DNA of 64,000 nt from Allomuricauda sp. (GTDB taxonomy: Bacteria > Bacteroidota > Bacteroidia > Flavobacteriales > Flavobacteriaceae): positions 186,001-250,000 of the forward strand of contig NZ_JACESV010000004.1 in assembly GCF_013911645.1 (NCBI RefSeq), read 5' to 3'. This document shows positions 18,944 to 28,272 of the stretch, piece by piece. The position numbers were made by a program, and so were the translations under genes. The notes beneath the pieces were generated by a model, which was not told the origin of the DNA, ran no database searches, and saw nothing but the letters and a program-made list of their open reading frames with translations. Numbering within the stretch: position 1 is the first letter of the stretch; every line of letters starts with the position of its first letter.

Positions 18944-20173
18944 ATGGAAAAATTATTACCTCGATTTTTGGAATATGTAACCACGGATACACAAAGCGAC
19001 CCCTATTCCAAAACCACACCCAGTACGGAAAAGCAATGGGACTTGGCCAAAAAATTGGTGTTGGAACTGCATCAGATTGGTATGCAAGAAGTCTCCATTG
19101 ACGAGAACGCCTACATTATGGCTACGTTGCCCAGCAATTTGGACAAAAAAGTGCCCACCATTGGTTTTGTTTCCCATTTTGATACTTCCCCTGATTTTTC
19201 GGGCAGAAATGTAAAGCCCCAGATTATTGAGAATTATGATGGAAAGGATATTGTGCTGAACAAGTTGAAAAACATTGTATTGTCTCCCGATTATTTTGAA
19301 GACCTAAAAGCCTACGAGGGTCAAACGTTGATTACTACGGATGGTACCACTTTGTTGGGTGCAGATGACAAGGCGGGGATCGCGGAAATTATTACGGCGA
19401 TGGAATACTTGATCAATCACCCCGAGATCAAACATGGAAAAATACGGATTGCCTTTACCCCAGATGAGGAAATAGGTCGTGGAGCGCATAAGTTTGATGT
19501 GGAAAAGTTTGGGGCGGAATGGGCCTACACCGTGGACGGTAGCCAAGTGGGCGAACTGGAATATGAAAACTTCAACGCGGCCAAGGCCAAAATCACCATA
19601 ACGGGAAAAAGTGTGCACCCGGGCTACGCCAAGAACAAAATGGTCAACGCCATTGGCATTGCCAACGATTTTTTAAGCCACCTCCCTCCTAGCGAGGTTC
19701 CCGAACACACCATGGGAAGAGAAGGTTTTTTCCATGTGCACAACATAAAGGGCGAAATTGAACAGGCGGAGATAGAACTCATTATCCGTGACCACGATGC
19801 CGTCCATTTTGAGGCAAGGAAAGATTTATTGAACGACATCAAGGAAAAGCTCAACAAAAAATATGGGGAATATATCAACCTGACGATTGAAGACCAATAC
19901 AAAAACATGCGGGAAAAAGTAGAACCCATGTTCCATATTGTGGAGATTGCCGAAGAAGCGATGAAATCGCTCCAAATAGAGCCTATAATAAAACCCATTC
20001 GAGGGGGAACGGATGGTTCGCAGCTAAGTTTTATGGGGCTACCGTGCCCCAATATTTTTGCCGGGGGACACAATTTTCATGGTAAATACGAGTACGTTCC
20101 TTTGGAAAGTATGGAGAAAGCGGTGAAGGTAATCGTAAAAATTTGCGAACTTACTGCTATTCAAATCAGATAG
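18944..20173 (+). CDS. pepT: Peptidase T (tripeptide aminopeptidase)
   Basis: This is a cytoplasmic dizinc M20B peptidase that removes N-terminal residues from tripeptides. Visible zinc ligands and catalytic residues are in [14 protein letters not shown] (His near residue 78), [22 protein letters not shown] and the C-terminal [33 protein letters not shown]. The 409 aa length is standard. The next gene starts two bases after its stop, so they form an operon. Confidence 0.96.
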   Translation: MEKLLPRFLEYVTTDTQSDPYSKTTPSTEKQWDLAKKLVLELHQIGMQEVSIDENAYIMATLPSNLDKKVPTIGFVSHFDTSPDFSGRNVKPQIIENYDGKDIVLNKLKNIVLSPDYFEDLKAYEGQTLITTDGTTLLGADDKAGIAEIITAMEYLINHPEIKHGKIRIAFTPDEEIGRGAHKFDVEKFGAEWAYTVDGSQVGELEYENFNAAKAKITITGKSVHPGYAKNKMVNAIGIANDFLSHLPPSEVPEHTMGREGFFHVHNIKGEIEQAEIELIIRDHDAVHFEARKDLLNDIKEKLNKKYGEYINLTIEDQYKNMREKVEPMFHIVEIAEEAMKSLQIEPIIKPIRGGTDGSQLSFMGLPCPNIFAGGHNFHGKYEYVPLESMEKAVKVIVKICELTAIQIR

Positions 20174-20175
20174 TT

Positions 20176-20766
20176 GTGGAAAAATCCGAAAAATTAGAGA
20201 GCTATTACGAAAAGGAGCATCCGTTCAGGGAGGGCATAGGTTTTCTACGTGAAATCGCCTTAAAAACAGAAGCCCAAGAAGATTTTAAATGGAGTATTCC
20301 CGTGTACACCTTAAATGGAAAGAATGTATTCGGTATTTGTAAGTTCAAGGGGCATTTTGGGATTTGGTTTTTTAATGGGGTGTTTTTAACGGATTCCAAA
20401 AAAGTACTCGAAAATGTGCAGGAAGGCAAAACCAAGGGCATGCGCCATTGGAAGTTCCATAGTTTGAACGAAGTTGACGAAAAAATGGTGTTGGCCTATA
20501 TGGTTGAAGCTTTGGAAAATCAGAAAAAGGGGCTGGAGGTAAAAGCGGAGAAAACCAAGAAAGTTGAAATTCCAGAGTTGCTACAAGCCGAACTGGCGAA
20601 GGATGCTGCTTTAAAAACCGCTTTTGAAAAGTTTACACCCTATAAACAAAAAGAGTTCTGCGAATACATTGCCGAAGCCAAACAGGAGAAAACCAAACTC
20701 CGGCGGTTGGCCAAAATACTTCCCATGATCAAGGAGGGTGTTGGGTTGAATGATGGGTATAGGTAG
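20176..20766 (+). CDS. YdeI/DUF1801 family protein
   Basis: This protein of about 196 aa has an N-terminal DUF1801/YdhG-like domain (KTEAQEDFKWSIPVYTLNGKNVFGICKFKGHFGIWFFNG) and a C-terminal YdeI/OmpD-associated segment (FEKFTPYKQKEFCEYIAEAKQEKTKLRRLAKI). I chose GTG 20176, two bases after the pepT stop; an in-frame TTG at 20143 lies within pepT. The biochemical role is not known; E. coli YdeI has been tied to peptide/bacteriocin tolerance. Confidence 0.82.
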   Translation: MEKSEKLESYYEKEHPFREGIGFLREIALKTEAQEDFKWSIPVYTLNGKNVFGICKFKGHFGIWFFNGVFLTDSKKVLENVQEGKTKGMRHWKFHSLNEVDEKMVLAYMVEALENQKKGLEVKAEKTKKVEIPELLQAELAKDAALKTAFEKFTPYKQKEFCEYIAEAKQEKTKLRRLAKILPMIKEGVGLNDGYR

Positions 20767-20819
20767 TTTATAGTTGGACAAATGATTTTTTAAAGCAATT
20801 CATTAATCGAATAGTTGAC

Positions 20820-21422
20820 ATGATGTTTCACTTTATTCTATTACCTCTAATCCTTTTTCAAATTTCAAGTCCGAAGTTTGATAATGACGTAAATAATCCT
20901 GAACTATGTAAAAAGCTTCAGGAAATGGCAATTGCTGACCAAAAGTACAGAGGCAGCGACCAAAACATCAAAGACGTATACCCATTGGTTTTAGACTCAC
21001 TCATTAAGGCCAAAGGTTATACCCAACAGACTTTTGAACTTCTGCCTGAACATGAACAAGGTAAAATCAAGCATTTATCTTTCAAATTATTGTCCCATCA
21101 CATAAAGCCCAAAATGGCAGAAAATAAATTATTGGCAAAGAAGCAAGAAAAAATTGATGCTGCCAATACCGAAGAGCTAATCAAAATTGTAAAAGAGAAT
21201 GGTTGGGTTACAAGAAGAAGCTTGGGGTGTGATCAAAAGTTTCGGACAGCTATAATATTCCGTCATGCCCCGAAAAAGTATTGGAAACAAGTTCGAGAAC
21301 TCATAGAAAAAGAAATAAAAGCGAAGCGAATATCGGAGTACGAATATTATGTGATCGACAATCATTTGAAAGGAAGGCCTCCACTGACCAAAAAACGTTC
21401 AGACTTTCCGAATTCAAATTGA
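20820..21422 (+). CDS. DUF6624-like protein, 200 aa
   Basis: A hydrophobic N-terminus (MMFHFILLPLILFQISS) may be a signal peptide or anchor. The body contains AANTEELIKIVKENGWVTRRSLGCDQKFRTAIIFRHAPKKYWKQVRELIEKEIKAKRISEYEYYVIDN, the layout I associate with DUF6624 (GW..G.....I.QHA.......L..I). The gene seems to stand alone, and codon use is slightly richer in A/T than that of its neighbours. No function known. Confidence 0.65.
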   Translation: MMFHFILLPLILFQISSPKFDNDVNNPELCKKLQEMAIADQKYRGSDQNIKDVYPLVLDSLIKAKGYTQQTFELLPEHEQGKIKHLSFKLLSHHIKPKMAENKLLAKKQEKIDAANTEELIKIVKENGWVTRRSLGCDQKFRTAIIFRHAPKKYWKQVRELIEKEIKAKRISEYEYYVIDNHLKGRPPLTKKRSDFPNSN

Positions 21423-21485
21423 TACATTAATGATTATAGATAATATCAAATTTTGATATTTAAGTTTCTCAAAAATCATCAATCA

Positions 21486-22535
21486 ATGAAATCAAATTTA
21501 CTATTCCCTTTACTCTTTTTTATATTGCTTTCGTGTCAAAACAAAAAAAAGGAATTTGTTTGTACGCCTTGTGACTTATCTTGTGACGAATTGACTTTTT
21601 CCGAACCGGGAACTTGCCCGCACTGTAATATGGAACTCATCAAAAAGAGTGGATTGGTTCCAGAAAAAAAGGTGAGCGTAAACAAATTAAATATTCAAAA
21701 AGGTACAGGTAATTTTATAATAGAGGGCGGATTTCAAAAAGAAAAAACAATAACAGTCCATTACTATAAACCCACCAATTTTACGCCTAGATCAAATGTG
21801 ATTATGGTAATTCCCGGAGCTGGCAGAAATGGAGATGATTATCGAGATGCTTGGATTGAGAAAGCCGAACAATACAATTTGCTTGTACTCTCCCCTGAAT
21901 ATTCAGAGGAGTATTACCCTGAATTCTGGAGTTACAATTTGGCGGGAATGATCACCGATGTAAAAATCAACCAAGAACGGACCGCTATGATTGGATTTAG
22001 TGTAAATCACAACCATGAGCAGTGGATCTACAACGATTTTGACCGAATTTTTGATTTGGTCAAAGAAAAGCTCCATTTAGATACAGAGACCTATGATATG
22101 TTTGGACATTCGGCAGGAGGACAAATATTGCATAGGCTTGCAATTTTTAAACCCGAGAATAAGGCAAATAGGATTTTGGCATCAAACTCTGGTTGGTACA
22201 CGGTTCCGACGGATAGGGTTGAATTCCCGTATGGACTTAAAAATGGTGTTACATCGGCCATTGACATAGATTTCAGCTCCAATCTGATACTTTTTTTGGG
22301 AGAAAAGGATGATGCCAACGAAACTAGGGGAGACTTAAGACATACCCCCGAAATGGACCAACAAGGTTTGTTCAGATTTGAGCGTGGAAAATATTTTTAT
22401 GCCACATCCAAAGAGATTGCCACACAACTGGGAAAGGAGTTTGGTTGGAAAATAGAGGTAGTCCCGAATGTAGGACACGATTATAAAAAGATGAGTTCTG
22501 CTGCGGCCGATTTTCTATATAAAACTGAAAAATGA
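21486..22535 (+). CDS. Lipoprotein: heavy-metal-binding knuckle fused to an alpha/beta hydrolase
   Basis: A lipoprotein signal peptide (lipobox ILLSC) is followed by a cysteine knuckle, CTPCDLSCDELTFSEPGTCPHCNMEL (about residues 25-50), that resembles the heavy-metal-binding domain of CopA/CusB proteins (usually Y.CPMHP......G.CPKCGM.L). Then comes an alpha/beta hydrolase domain of about 270 residues with GAGRNGDDY, the nucleophile elbow GHSAGG (Ser near 200) and a C-terminal histidine in PNVGHDYKKM; it looks like PHB-depolymerase/esterase LpqC-type proteins. I chose ATG 21486 because it gives the lipobox. The combination is unusual. Confidence 0.83.
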   Translation: MKSNLLFPLLFFILLSCQNKKKEFVCTPCDLSCDELTFSEPGTCPHCNMELIKKSGLVPEKKVSVNKLNIQKGTGNFIIEGGFQKEKTITVHYYKPTNFTPRSNVIMVIPGAGRNGDDYRDAWIEKAEQYNLLVLSPEYSEEYYPEFWSYNLAGMITDVKINQERTAMIGFSVNHNHEQWIYNDFDRIFDLVKEKLHLDTETYDMFGHSAGGQILHRLAIFKPENKANRILASNSGWYTVPTDRVEFPYGLKNGVTSAIDIDFSSNLILFLGEKDDANETRGDLRHTPEMDQQGLFRFERGKYFYATSKEIATQLGKEFGWKIEVVPNVGHDYKKMSSAAADFLYKTEK

Positions 22536-22661
22536 AATAACTTCATTTCTAGTACTGAACTTGTTTCAGTAATCGTTGGATATAAGTCATTTAAAAAAAT
22601 CTTGGCCTTAAAACGTTATCTGTAATAGTAAAGCAATGAGATAATAAACAATAAATAAGTA

Positions 22662-23033
22662 ATGGAGAATCACTTTTTACAAGGAATAGATACCGTGATT
22701 TTAAGAGTATCGGACATTGAAAAAGCTAAATCCTGGTACACCGAAAAGCTTGGGTTTAAAAATATTCATGAGGACAAAAAACTAAAGTTGGTTGTTCTGG
22801 ATACTTTTAGCCCTACTAGCCTGACAATTTGGGAAACACAGGAAAAGATTGTGTTAAATCCCAATACCGCCTCTTATCCTATTTTTCGTACTTCTGATGC
22901 AAATTTGGCACATCAAAGGCTAAAACTAAATGGTATAGCTGTTGGTGAAATTATTAATGATCATGTTGCGACATACTTTACCATTCACGATACTGACGGA
23001 AATATTCTGGAGGTTTGTCAAGTCCATAATTAA
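22662..23033 (+). CDS. VOC/glyoxalase-fold protein
   Basis: This 123 aa protein has the two-module vicinal-oxygen-chelate fold: DTVILRVSDIEKAKSWYTEKLGFK at the start and the closing DTDGNILEVCQV, with possible metal ligands at His and Glu in those strands. The family includes glyoxalases, antibiotic-binding proteins and dioxygenases, so the substrate is unknown. It stands alone. Confidence 0.88.
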   Translation: MENHFLQGIDTVILRVSDIEKAKSWYTEKLGFKNIHEDKKLKLVVLDTFSPTSLTIWETQEKIVLNPNTASYPIFRTSDANLAHQRLKLNGIAVGEIINDHVATYFTIHDTDGNILEVCQVHN

Positions 23034-23060
23034 ATATCATAGCTGACAACATTGCCATAA

Positions 23061-23224
23061 CTTAAGACCGATAAAAACACTAAAATCAAATCCTTCAACA
23101 AAAAACTTATTGCAATCGCAGCTATTGTCATTCTCTTCCCTCCTATTTAGGCAAAATTGGCCATTGGCGTATTAGGTACTCCTTTTGCCGGCAATTCATC
23201 TGTTTTTGATTGGCCGATCGATCA
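23061..23224 (+). pseudogene. Possible decayed membrane-protein fragment
   Basis: In one frame the bases read TKIKSFNKKLIAIAAIVILFPPI, then a TAG, then AKLAIGVLGTPFAGNSSVFDWPID, before another stop. This looks like the N-terminal transmembrane start of a protein with an internal stop and no start codon. The neighbouring gene starts at 23342. It could be chance, since only about 50 codons are involved. Confidence 0.25.
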
Positions 23225-23341
23225 ATCCTCCTTCATATTCCAAAATTTATGTTAAATACGAGCTTATCTTTTAAGTTCGGGTATTGGCAAGTATCATACT
23301 TTCATAAAATTTAATGATCTTTAGAGTTTTAACTGGCAGGA

Positions 23342-23902
23342 ATGGGCAAAAGGAAGAAGCAAGCCAAAATATTACGCATTTTTAGAAAAGTACACCGAAC
23401 CACAGGAGCATTATTGTTCATTTTTTTCTTTTTTATTTCCGTATCCGGTCTTATTTTGGGCTGGAAAAAGAACTCCAACGGATACATCCTCCCAAAAACA
23501 CAACAAGGAACTACAGCAGAACTAAAAAAATGGCTGCCTGTTGATAGCCTGCATACCATAGCACTGAATACAATTAACAACGAAGTACCAAACACCTTTT
23601 TTAAGGTAGATCGTATTGATATGCGAAAGGAAAAAGGATCGGTCAAGTTCCTTTTTGTGGACTCTTTTTACGAAGTACAACTAGATGGGGCCAATGGCAA
23701 TGTTTTATCCATTGGAAAACGAAGGTCAGATTTTATGGAAAACATTCACGATGCTTCCATTGTGGATGATTACCTCGGAACAAACGGTTATATAAAACTT
23801 GTGTACACTTCGGTGATGGGTATTTCCCTTTTAATTTTCACCATTACCGGATTTTGGCTCTGGTACGGTCCCAAACGAATGCGAAAAGCAAAGAAAGTTT
23901 AA
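23342..23902 (+). CDS. PepSY-associated membrane protein
   Basis: This 186 aa protein has a first membrane segment (residues 22-42, with the preceding RKVHRTTGALLF typical of PepSY_TM proteins), a periplasmic domain of about 90 residues, the NIHDASIVDDYLG segment and a second membrane helix near 155-175 ending in GFWLWYGPKRMRK. Related proteins are found near iron reductases and siderophore systems. It is shorter than the four-helix PepSY_TM reductases, so it may be a small subunit or relict. Confidence 0.82.
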   Translation: MGKRKKQAKILRIFRKVHRTTGALLFIFFFFISVSGLILGWKKNSNGYILPKTQQGTTAELKKWLPVDSLHTIALNTINNEVPNTFFKVDRIDMRKEKGSVKFLFVDSFYEVQLDGANGNVLSIGKRRSDFMENIHDASIVDDYLGTNGYIKLVYTSVMGISLLIFTITGFWLWYGPKRMRKAKKV

Positions 23903-23924
23903 ACCTTCCAAAAAAAAGAAAAAT

Positions 23925-25322
23925 TTATCCCTTTATTTTTTTGATGGGAATGGTTCCATATTTGTCGATCAAGTAAACCAAACTGGCCATCGTAGCTGCT
24001 CCCAACTCCAATTCGCGCTTGTTCACGTGCTCAAAAGTATCGTTCTCGGCATGGTGATGGTCAAAATAGCGTTGGGTATCGGGTCGCAATCCCGCCAATA
24101 CTATTCCATCCTCTTTTAGTGGACCTATATCCGCACCACTTCCTCCTTCATAAAACAGGTGAACCAAATACGGTTCGAACAGATCCTTCCAACCTTGAAT
24201 TTGTTGAACATTTTCTGGAGAAGCATCAATGGAAAAACCTCTAGGCGTAAACCCGCCAGAATCACTTTCCAATGCAAATATGTGTTGTTCGTTTTTGGCG
24301 CGGGCGACTTCCGCATACTTATTGCCACCTCGCATTCCATTTTCTTCATTCATGAAAAGGACAACGCGCAAGGTTCGCTTTGGTTGATACCCTGTTTCTT
24401 TTAACAGACGCAGCACATCCATACTCTGCACACAGCCAGCTCCATCGTCGTGGGAGCCATCTCCCAAATCCCATGAATCCAAGTGACCGCCCACTACCAT
24501 GATTTCGTTGGGATAGGTACTTCCTGTTATTTCTCCGATTACGTTGTAGGATTGCACATCTTCCAGTTGCTTACAGTTTTGTTTGAAGTAAAATTTGACA
24601 TCAGGATTTAATTTAAGCGTAGTGCTCAACAATTCCGCTCCATTTGTACTAATGGCAGCCGCTGGTATCCGTTGGTTCACCGGAGTATAACCGTAGCTCA
24701 TGGAGCCTGTATGTGGATAGTCATCCAAACGAAGGTTCATGGAGCGCACAATAACGCCCGATGCCCCATATTTTGCGGCTTCGGCCGCGCCAGAATAGCG
24801 TTGGTCCACACAACCTGAATATGCAGAGAAGGTATTGATCAGTGTTGGATCCATAGGACGGTTGTAAAATACAATCTTGCCCTCTATTTTATCACGGCCC
24901 AACTTTTCCAAATCCTCAATCCCCTCAACTTCTACCACGTTGGCCTTTAAGCCGCCGGCGGGTGTTGCCACTGATCCTCCAAGTGCGCAAATGGGCACGT
25001 TGGTGGTCAATCCAGGCTTTGTTTCAAAGTAGGCGAATTCAGGAACTCCCCTTACCCATTTAGGCACCATTACGGGTTGCAACCAAACCTTGTCCAAGCC
25101 CAGTGAGTCCAATTGTGCCTTGGTATAATCCACGGCTTGTTGTGCTTGTACGGATCCTGAAAGGCGCCCACCAATTTGGTTGGAGAGGTAGTTCAACCAA
25201 TCATAGGCCTTGCCATTGGTAAGGGCTTCATCGTAAATTGCTTTTATTTGTTTTTCGTCCTCGGTTTGAGAAAAAAATGGGGTACTGACCAACAAAAAGG
25301 CCAAAAGTAGGACTGTTCTCAT
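23925..25322 (-). CDS. M28 family zinc peptidase (carboxypeptidase Q-like)
   Basis: A signal peptide (MRTVLLLAFLLVSTPFFSQ) and a PA-type insertion precede an M28 aminopeptidase domain. The zinc site is visible as GGHLDSWDLGDGSHDDGAG (His and Asp), MNEENGMRGG (catalytic Glu), ALESDSGG (Asp) and DHHHAENDTFEHV (His). At 465 aa it matches carboxypeptidase Q-like secreted peptidases that release N- or C-terminal residues. Its start overlaps the ppk2 stop by four bases (ATGA), so it is translated from the same message. Confidence 0.93.
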   Translation of the reverse strand: MRTVLLLAFLLVSTPFFSQTEDEKQIKAIYDEALTNGKAYDWLNYLSNQIGGRLSGSVQAQQAVDYTKAQLDSLGLDKVWLQPVMVPKWVRGVPEFAYFETKPGLTTNVPICALGGSVATPAGGLKANVVEVEGIEDLEKLGRDKIEGKIVFYNRPMDPTLINTFSAYSGCVDQRYSGAAEAAKYGASGVIVRSMNLRLDDYPHTGSMSYGYTPVNQRIPAAAISTNGAELLSTTLKLNPDVKFYFKQNCKQLEDVQSYNVIGEITGSTYPNEIMVVGGHLDSWDLGDGSHDDGAGCVQSMDVLRLLKETGYQPKRTLRVVLFMNEENGMRGGNKYAEVARAKNEQHIFALESDSGGFTPRGFSIDASPENVQQIQGWKDLFEPYLVHLFYEGGSGADIGPLKEDGIVLAGLRPDTQRYFDHHHAENDTFEHVNKRELELGAATMASLVYLIDKYGTIPIKKIKG

Positions 25323-26203
25323 GTGGTTTCTTTTTCCAGTTCTTGTTTAAAGGTTTCTAAATTAGCTTTTATTTCATCGTCCAGCTCGGGTTCTTCGATA
25401 TCTTTGTACTTTTTTAACGCTTCCATCATAATGGAGGCCACAATAACCCTAGCTGCTTTTTTGTTATCGGCAGGTATTACGTACCATGGGGCATGTTCCT
25501 TGGAAGTCCTGTTCAGGGCCTCTTCATAACACTCTTGATAATTATCCCAAAGTTTTCTTTCCTCCAGGTCGCCCGGGGAAAATTTCCAATTCTTTCGCTT
25601 TAAACGGATTCTGCGCAATAAGCGTTGCCGTTGTTCTTCTTTGGAAAGATGCAGGAAAAACTTGAAGATTATGGTGCCATTATCGGCAACATGTTTTTCA
25701 AAATTATTGATTTGCTGATAGCGTCTTTCCCAGAAATCATCATCAATATCGTCCACAGATTCCACTTTTGGCAGATTTTCTCCCAAAATATATTCTGGGT
25801 GGACCTTGGTCACCAATACATTTTCGTAATGTGTTCGGTTGAATACAGAAAATTTTCCTCTTTCGGGGAGGTCTATATAATGACGCCAGAGGTAATCGTG
25901 TTTTTTTTCCAAGGTGGATGGCACCTTAAAACTATGCACTACCACGCCCCTTACATTAAAATCTTTAAAAACTTCCCTGATCAAACTATCCTTGCCCGCG
26001 GTGTCCATTCCTTGTAAACAGACCAGCACTCCATACTTTCCGTGGGCGTAGAGCGTATCTTGAAAATCTCCAAGTTCCTTTCGGATATCCTTCAGTTCCT
26101 TTTTGAGTTTCTTCTTGGATGCACCAAAATCCTCGTAGGTATCTTTTTCAGATAACTTTACCGAATCAACTACCTTGTAGTCTTCTGTTTTGATTTCTTT
26201 CAT
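25319..26203 (-). CDS. ppk2: PPK2 family polyphosphate kinase
   Basis: PPK2 enzymes phosphorylate nucleotides from polyphosphate. The 294 aa protein has a Walker A-like CLQGMDTAGKDSLIREVF, the lid-region FNRTHYENVLVTKVHPEY and the C-terminal APWYVIPADNKKAARVIVASIMMEAL. Length and motifs fit a single-domain PPK2. I chose ATG 26203 (MKEIKTEDYKV); a longer frame starts at 26239 but lacks conservation. It overlaps the peptidase gene by four bases. Nucleotide preference (ADP, AMP or GDP) cannot be read from the sequence. Confidence 0.93.
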   Translation of the reverse strand: MKEIKTEDYKVVDSVKLSEKDTYEDFGASKKKLKKELKDIRKELGDFQDTLYAHGKYGVLVCLQGMDTAGKDSLIREVFKDFNVRGVVVHSFKVPSTLEKKHDYLWRHYIDLPERGKFSVFNRTHYENVLVTKVHPEYILGENLPKVESVDDIDDDFWERRYQQINNFEKHVADNGTIIFKFFLHLSKEEQRQRLLRRIRLKRKNWKFSPGDLEERKLWDNYQECYEEALNRTSKEHAPWYVIPADNKKAARVIVASIMMEALKKYKDIEEPELDDEIKANLETFKQELEKETT

Positions 26204-26385
26204 AGGAATGAATATAATTCTTTTTGACCACTCCTTCAACCTACTTATTAAATGTGTAGTTCATCGATACTTTGACCACTTGTGCCCAAAGTTGGTTCTT
26301 TAATCGATCTATTTTCTCCTCTGGACGATGAAATTCGTAACTTTATGATTATCAACGACGCAGCGTCCCAAATCTGTAAATCGTT

Positions 26386-27096
26386 ATGAAAAGCAGAAAG
26401 ATTATCCTACTTATAGTCTTTGCTATTGGTCTTTTCGGCCTTTGGCTCATGGCTTCGTTCACTACTCCAGCAAATGCCTGCCAATATGCAAGCACCAATT
26501 TAGAGTACATCAAAAGTAAAATCCAAGAGGCTGTGGTGGCCGACAATTTAAATATGGCCAAGTACCACGCCTACAAAGCGTTGAACGGTATTGAAAAAAC
26601 AAAGGGCAATTTTTTGGACTGTGGCTGCGAGGGTGCCATTGAAAGTTTGGAAATTACACTTTCCCATTTAAAAACGGCTACAAAAGCCAGTGTTTTACCA
26701 AAATCCAAAGCGGCATTGCACCAGGCTTTGGAGAGCACTATAATCGGCATTAATGTGTTACAGGAGTTCGGGCAACAGACTTCCAGTGATTACGGAAGCA
26801 ATGTGCTGGTACTGAACACCAAGGAGGTTCTGGGTTTTCAGAACGGAATGATGTTGACACATGGTTCTACGGTAAAAAAACAGGTGCACAGCTGTTTATT
26901 GAGGTTTGAGTCTTCCTTGGATAAAGTGGTTTCTGATGTGGACTGTGAAGAAGCTGACAAATTTATCACCAATATTTATGAAGAATCTCGTTTGACCCTG
27001 TTGAACACCAACCTATCGCAACATAAAAAGGAATATTACCAACGGGTTAAAACCTTGGCCAAAGATGCCCTGGAAAAATTGGGTGATTGCAACTAG
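26386..27096 (+). CDS. Membrane-anchored or secreted helical protein, 236 aa, unknown
   Basis: An N-terminal hydrophobic segment (KIILLIVFAIGLFGLWLMASFTTPANA) is followed by a soluble helical domain with conserved cysteines (CQY near 32, CGC near 78, CLLRF, CEEA and a C-terminal DCN). It is convergent with the response-regulator gene, with a two-base gap. I do not recognise a family. The cysteine-rich helical layout suggests disulfides in the periplasm. Confidence 0.72.
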   Translation: MKSRKIILLIVFAIGLFGLWLMASFTTPANACQYASTNLEYIKSKIQEAVVADNLNMAKYHAYKALNGIEKTKGNFLDCGCEGAIESLEITLSHLKTATKASVLPKSKAALHQALESTIIGINVLQEFGQQTSSDYGSNVLVLNTKEVLGFQNGMMLTHGSTVKKQVHSCLLRFESSLDKVVSDVDCEEADKFITNIYEESRLTLLNTNLSQHKKEYYQRVKTLAKDALEKLGDCN

Positions 27097-27098
27097 GC

Positions 27099-28262
27099 TT
27101 ATTTACTGGCGAATAGTTTCACATCCTCTTCGGATACTTCCTTACCTCCTAGAATGATCAGACGTTCCACTACATTGCGAAGTTCGCGTACATTCCCCGT
27201 CCAATCATAACTTTTAAGCAGCTCTATAGCCTTTTTGGAGAAGCTCTTTTGTCCTGTTCCTTGTTCGGATGCTATTTTTTTGGCGAAATGTTCTATCAAC
27301 AAAGGTATATCGTCACGCCTATCGTTGAGTGCCGGAACCTTGATCAGGATCACGGCCAAACGGTGGTAAAGATCTTCCCGGAATTTGCCTGCCTCTATTT
27401 CCTTTTTTAGATCCTTGTTGGTAGCTGCAAGTACCCGAACATCTACTTTAATGTCCTTATCGGAACCTACGCGACTGATTTTGTTCTCCTGCAGGGCCCG
27501 AAGTACTTTGGCTTGGGCCGAAAGGCTCATATCGCCTATCTCATCCAAAAATATGGTTCCCTTATTGGCCGCCTCAAACTTACCCGCCCTGTCCTTAACA
27601 GCAGATGTAAATGCACCCTTGACGTGTCCAAACAACTCACTTTCAATCAACTCAGAGGGGATCGCTGCGCAATTCACCTCAACAAATGGGGACGATGAAC
27701 GGGGGCTTTTTTGGTGTACCCAATGGGCCACCAGTTCTTTACCGGTACCGTTGGAGCCTGTAATCAGAACCCGGGCATCGGTAGGCGCTACTTTTTCGAT
27801 CATGTCCTTTATGGCATCTATTTCCTTGCTCTCTCCAACCATCTCATAGTTCTTGGAGATCTTTTTCTTGAGCACCTTGTTCTCCACGGCAAGTTCCTTT
27901 CGGTCCAAGGCATTGCGAACCGTAGTAAGCAATCGGTTTAAATCCGGTGGTTTGGAGATGTAATCGTATGCCCCCAACCTCATGGTATTTACTGCTGTGT
28001 CGAGATCACCATGACCGGAAATCATAATAAATGGAATTTCTGGTTTTATTTTCTTAGCGGCTTCCAAAACCTCTACCCCATCCATCTTTGGCATTTTGAT
28101 GTCGCAGAGCACTAGGTCAAAATCTTCCTTTTTGATGGCTTCAATTCCTGCTAGGCCGTCCTCTGCTTCAGCTACATTATAACCATCGTTTTCCTCGGCC
28201 AATATTTTCACCAACACCCTTCTAATTGCCGATTCGTCCTCTATTATCAGAATTTTTGACAT
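27099..28262 (-). CDS. NtrC-type response regulator lacking a DNA-binding domain
   Basis: A receiver domain (residues 1-120, phospho-acceptor Asp54 in CDIKMP, Lys104) is joined to a sigma-54 activator AAA+ domain with Walker A GSNGTGKE (169-176), Walker B GTIFLDEIGD, the arginine finger region and the sensor II WTGNVRELRNVVERL. The GAFTGA loop that contacts sigma-54 reads GAFTSA (216-221). The protein stops at residue 387, right after the AAA+ helical subdomain, with no Fis-type helix-turn-helix. It is still a likely sigma-54-dependent activator acting from solution. No histidine kinase is adjacent. A DUF6268 gene lies 10 bp upstream. Confidence 0.92.
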   Translation of the reverse strand: MSKILIIEDESAIRRVLVKILAEENDGYNVAEAEDGLAGIEAIKKEDFDLVLCDIKMPKMDGVEVLEAAKKIKPEIPFIMISGHGDLDTAVNTMRLGAYDYISKPPDLNRLLTTVRNALDRKELAVENKVLKKKISKNYEMVGESKEIDAIKDMIEKVAPTDARVLITGSNGTGKELVAHWVHQKSPRSSSPFVEVNCAAIPSELIESELFGHVKGAFTSAVKDRAGKFEAANKGTIFLDEIGDMSLSAQAKVLRALQENKISRVGSDKDIKVDVRVLAATNKDLKKEIEAGKFREDLYHRLAVILIKVPALNDRRDDIPLLIEHFAKKIASEQGTGQKSFSKKAIELLKSYDWTGNVRELRNVVERLIILGGKEVSEEDVKLFASK

Positions 28263-28272
28263 ATACTGCTTT

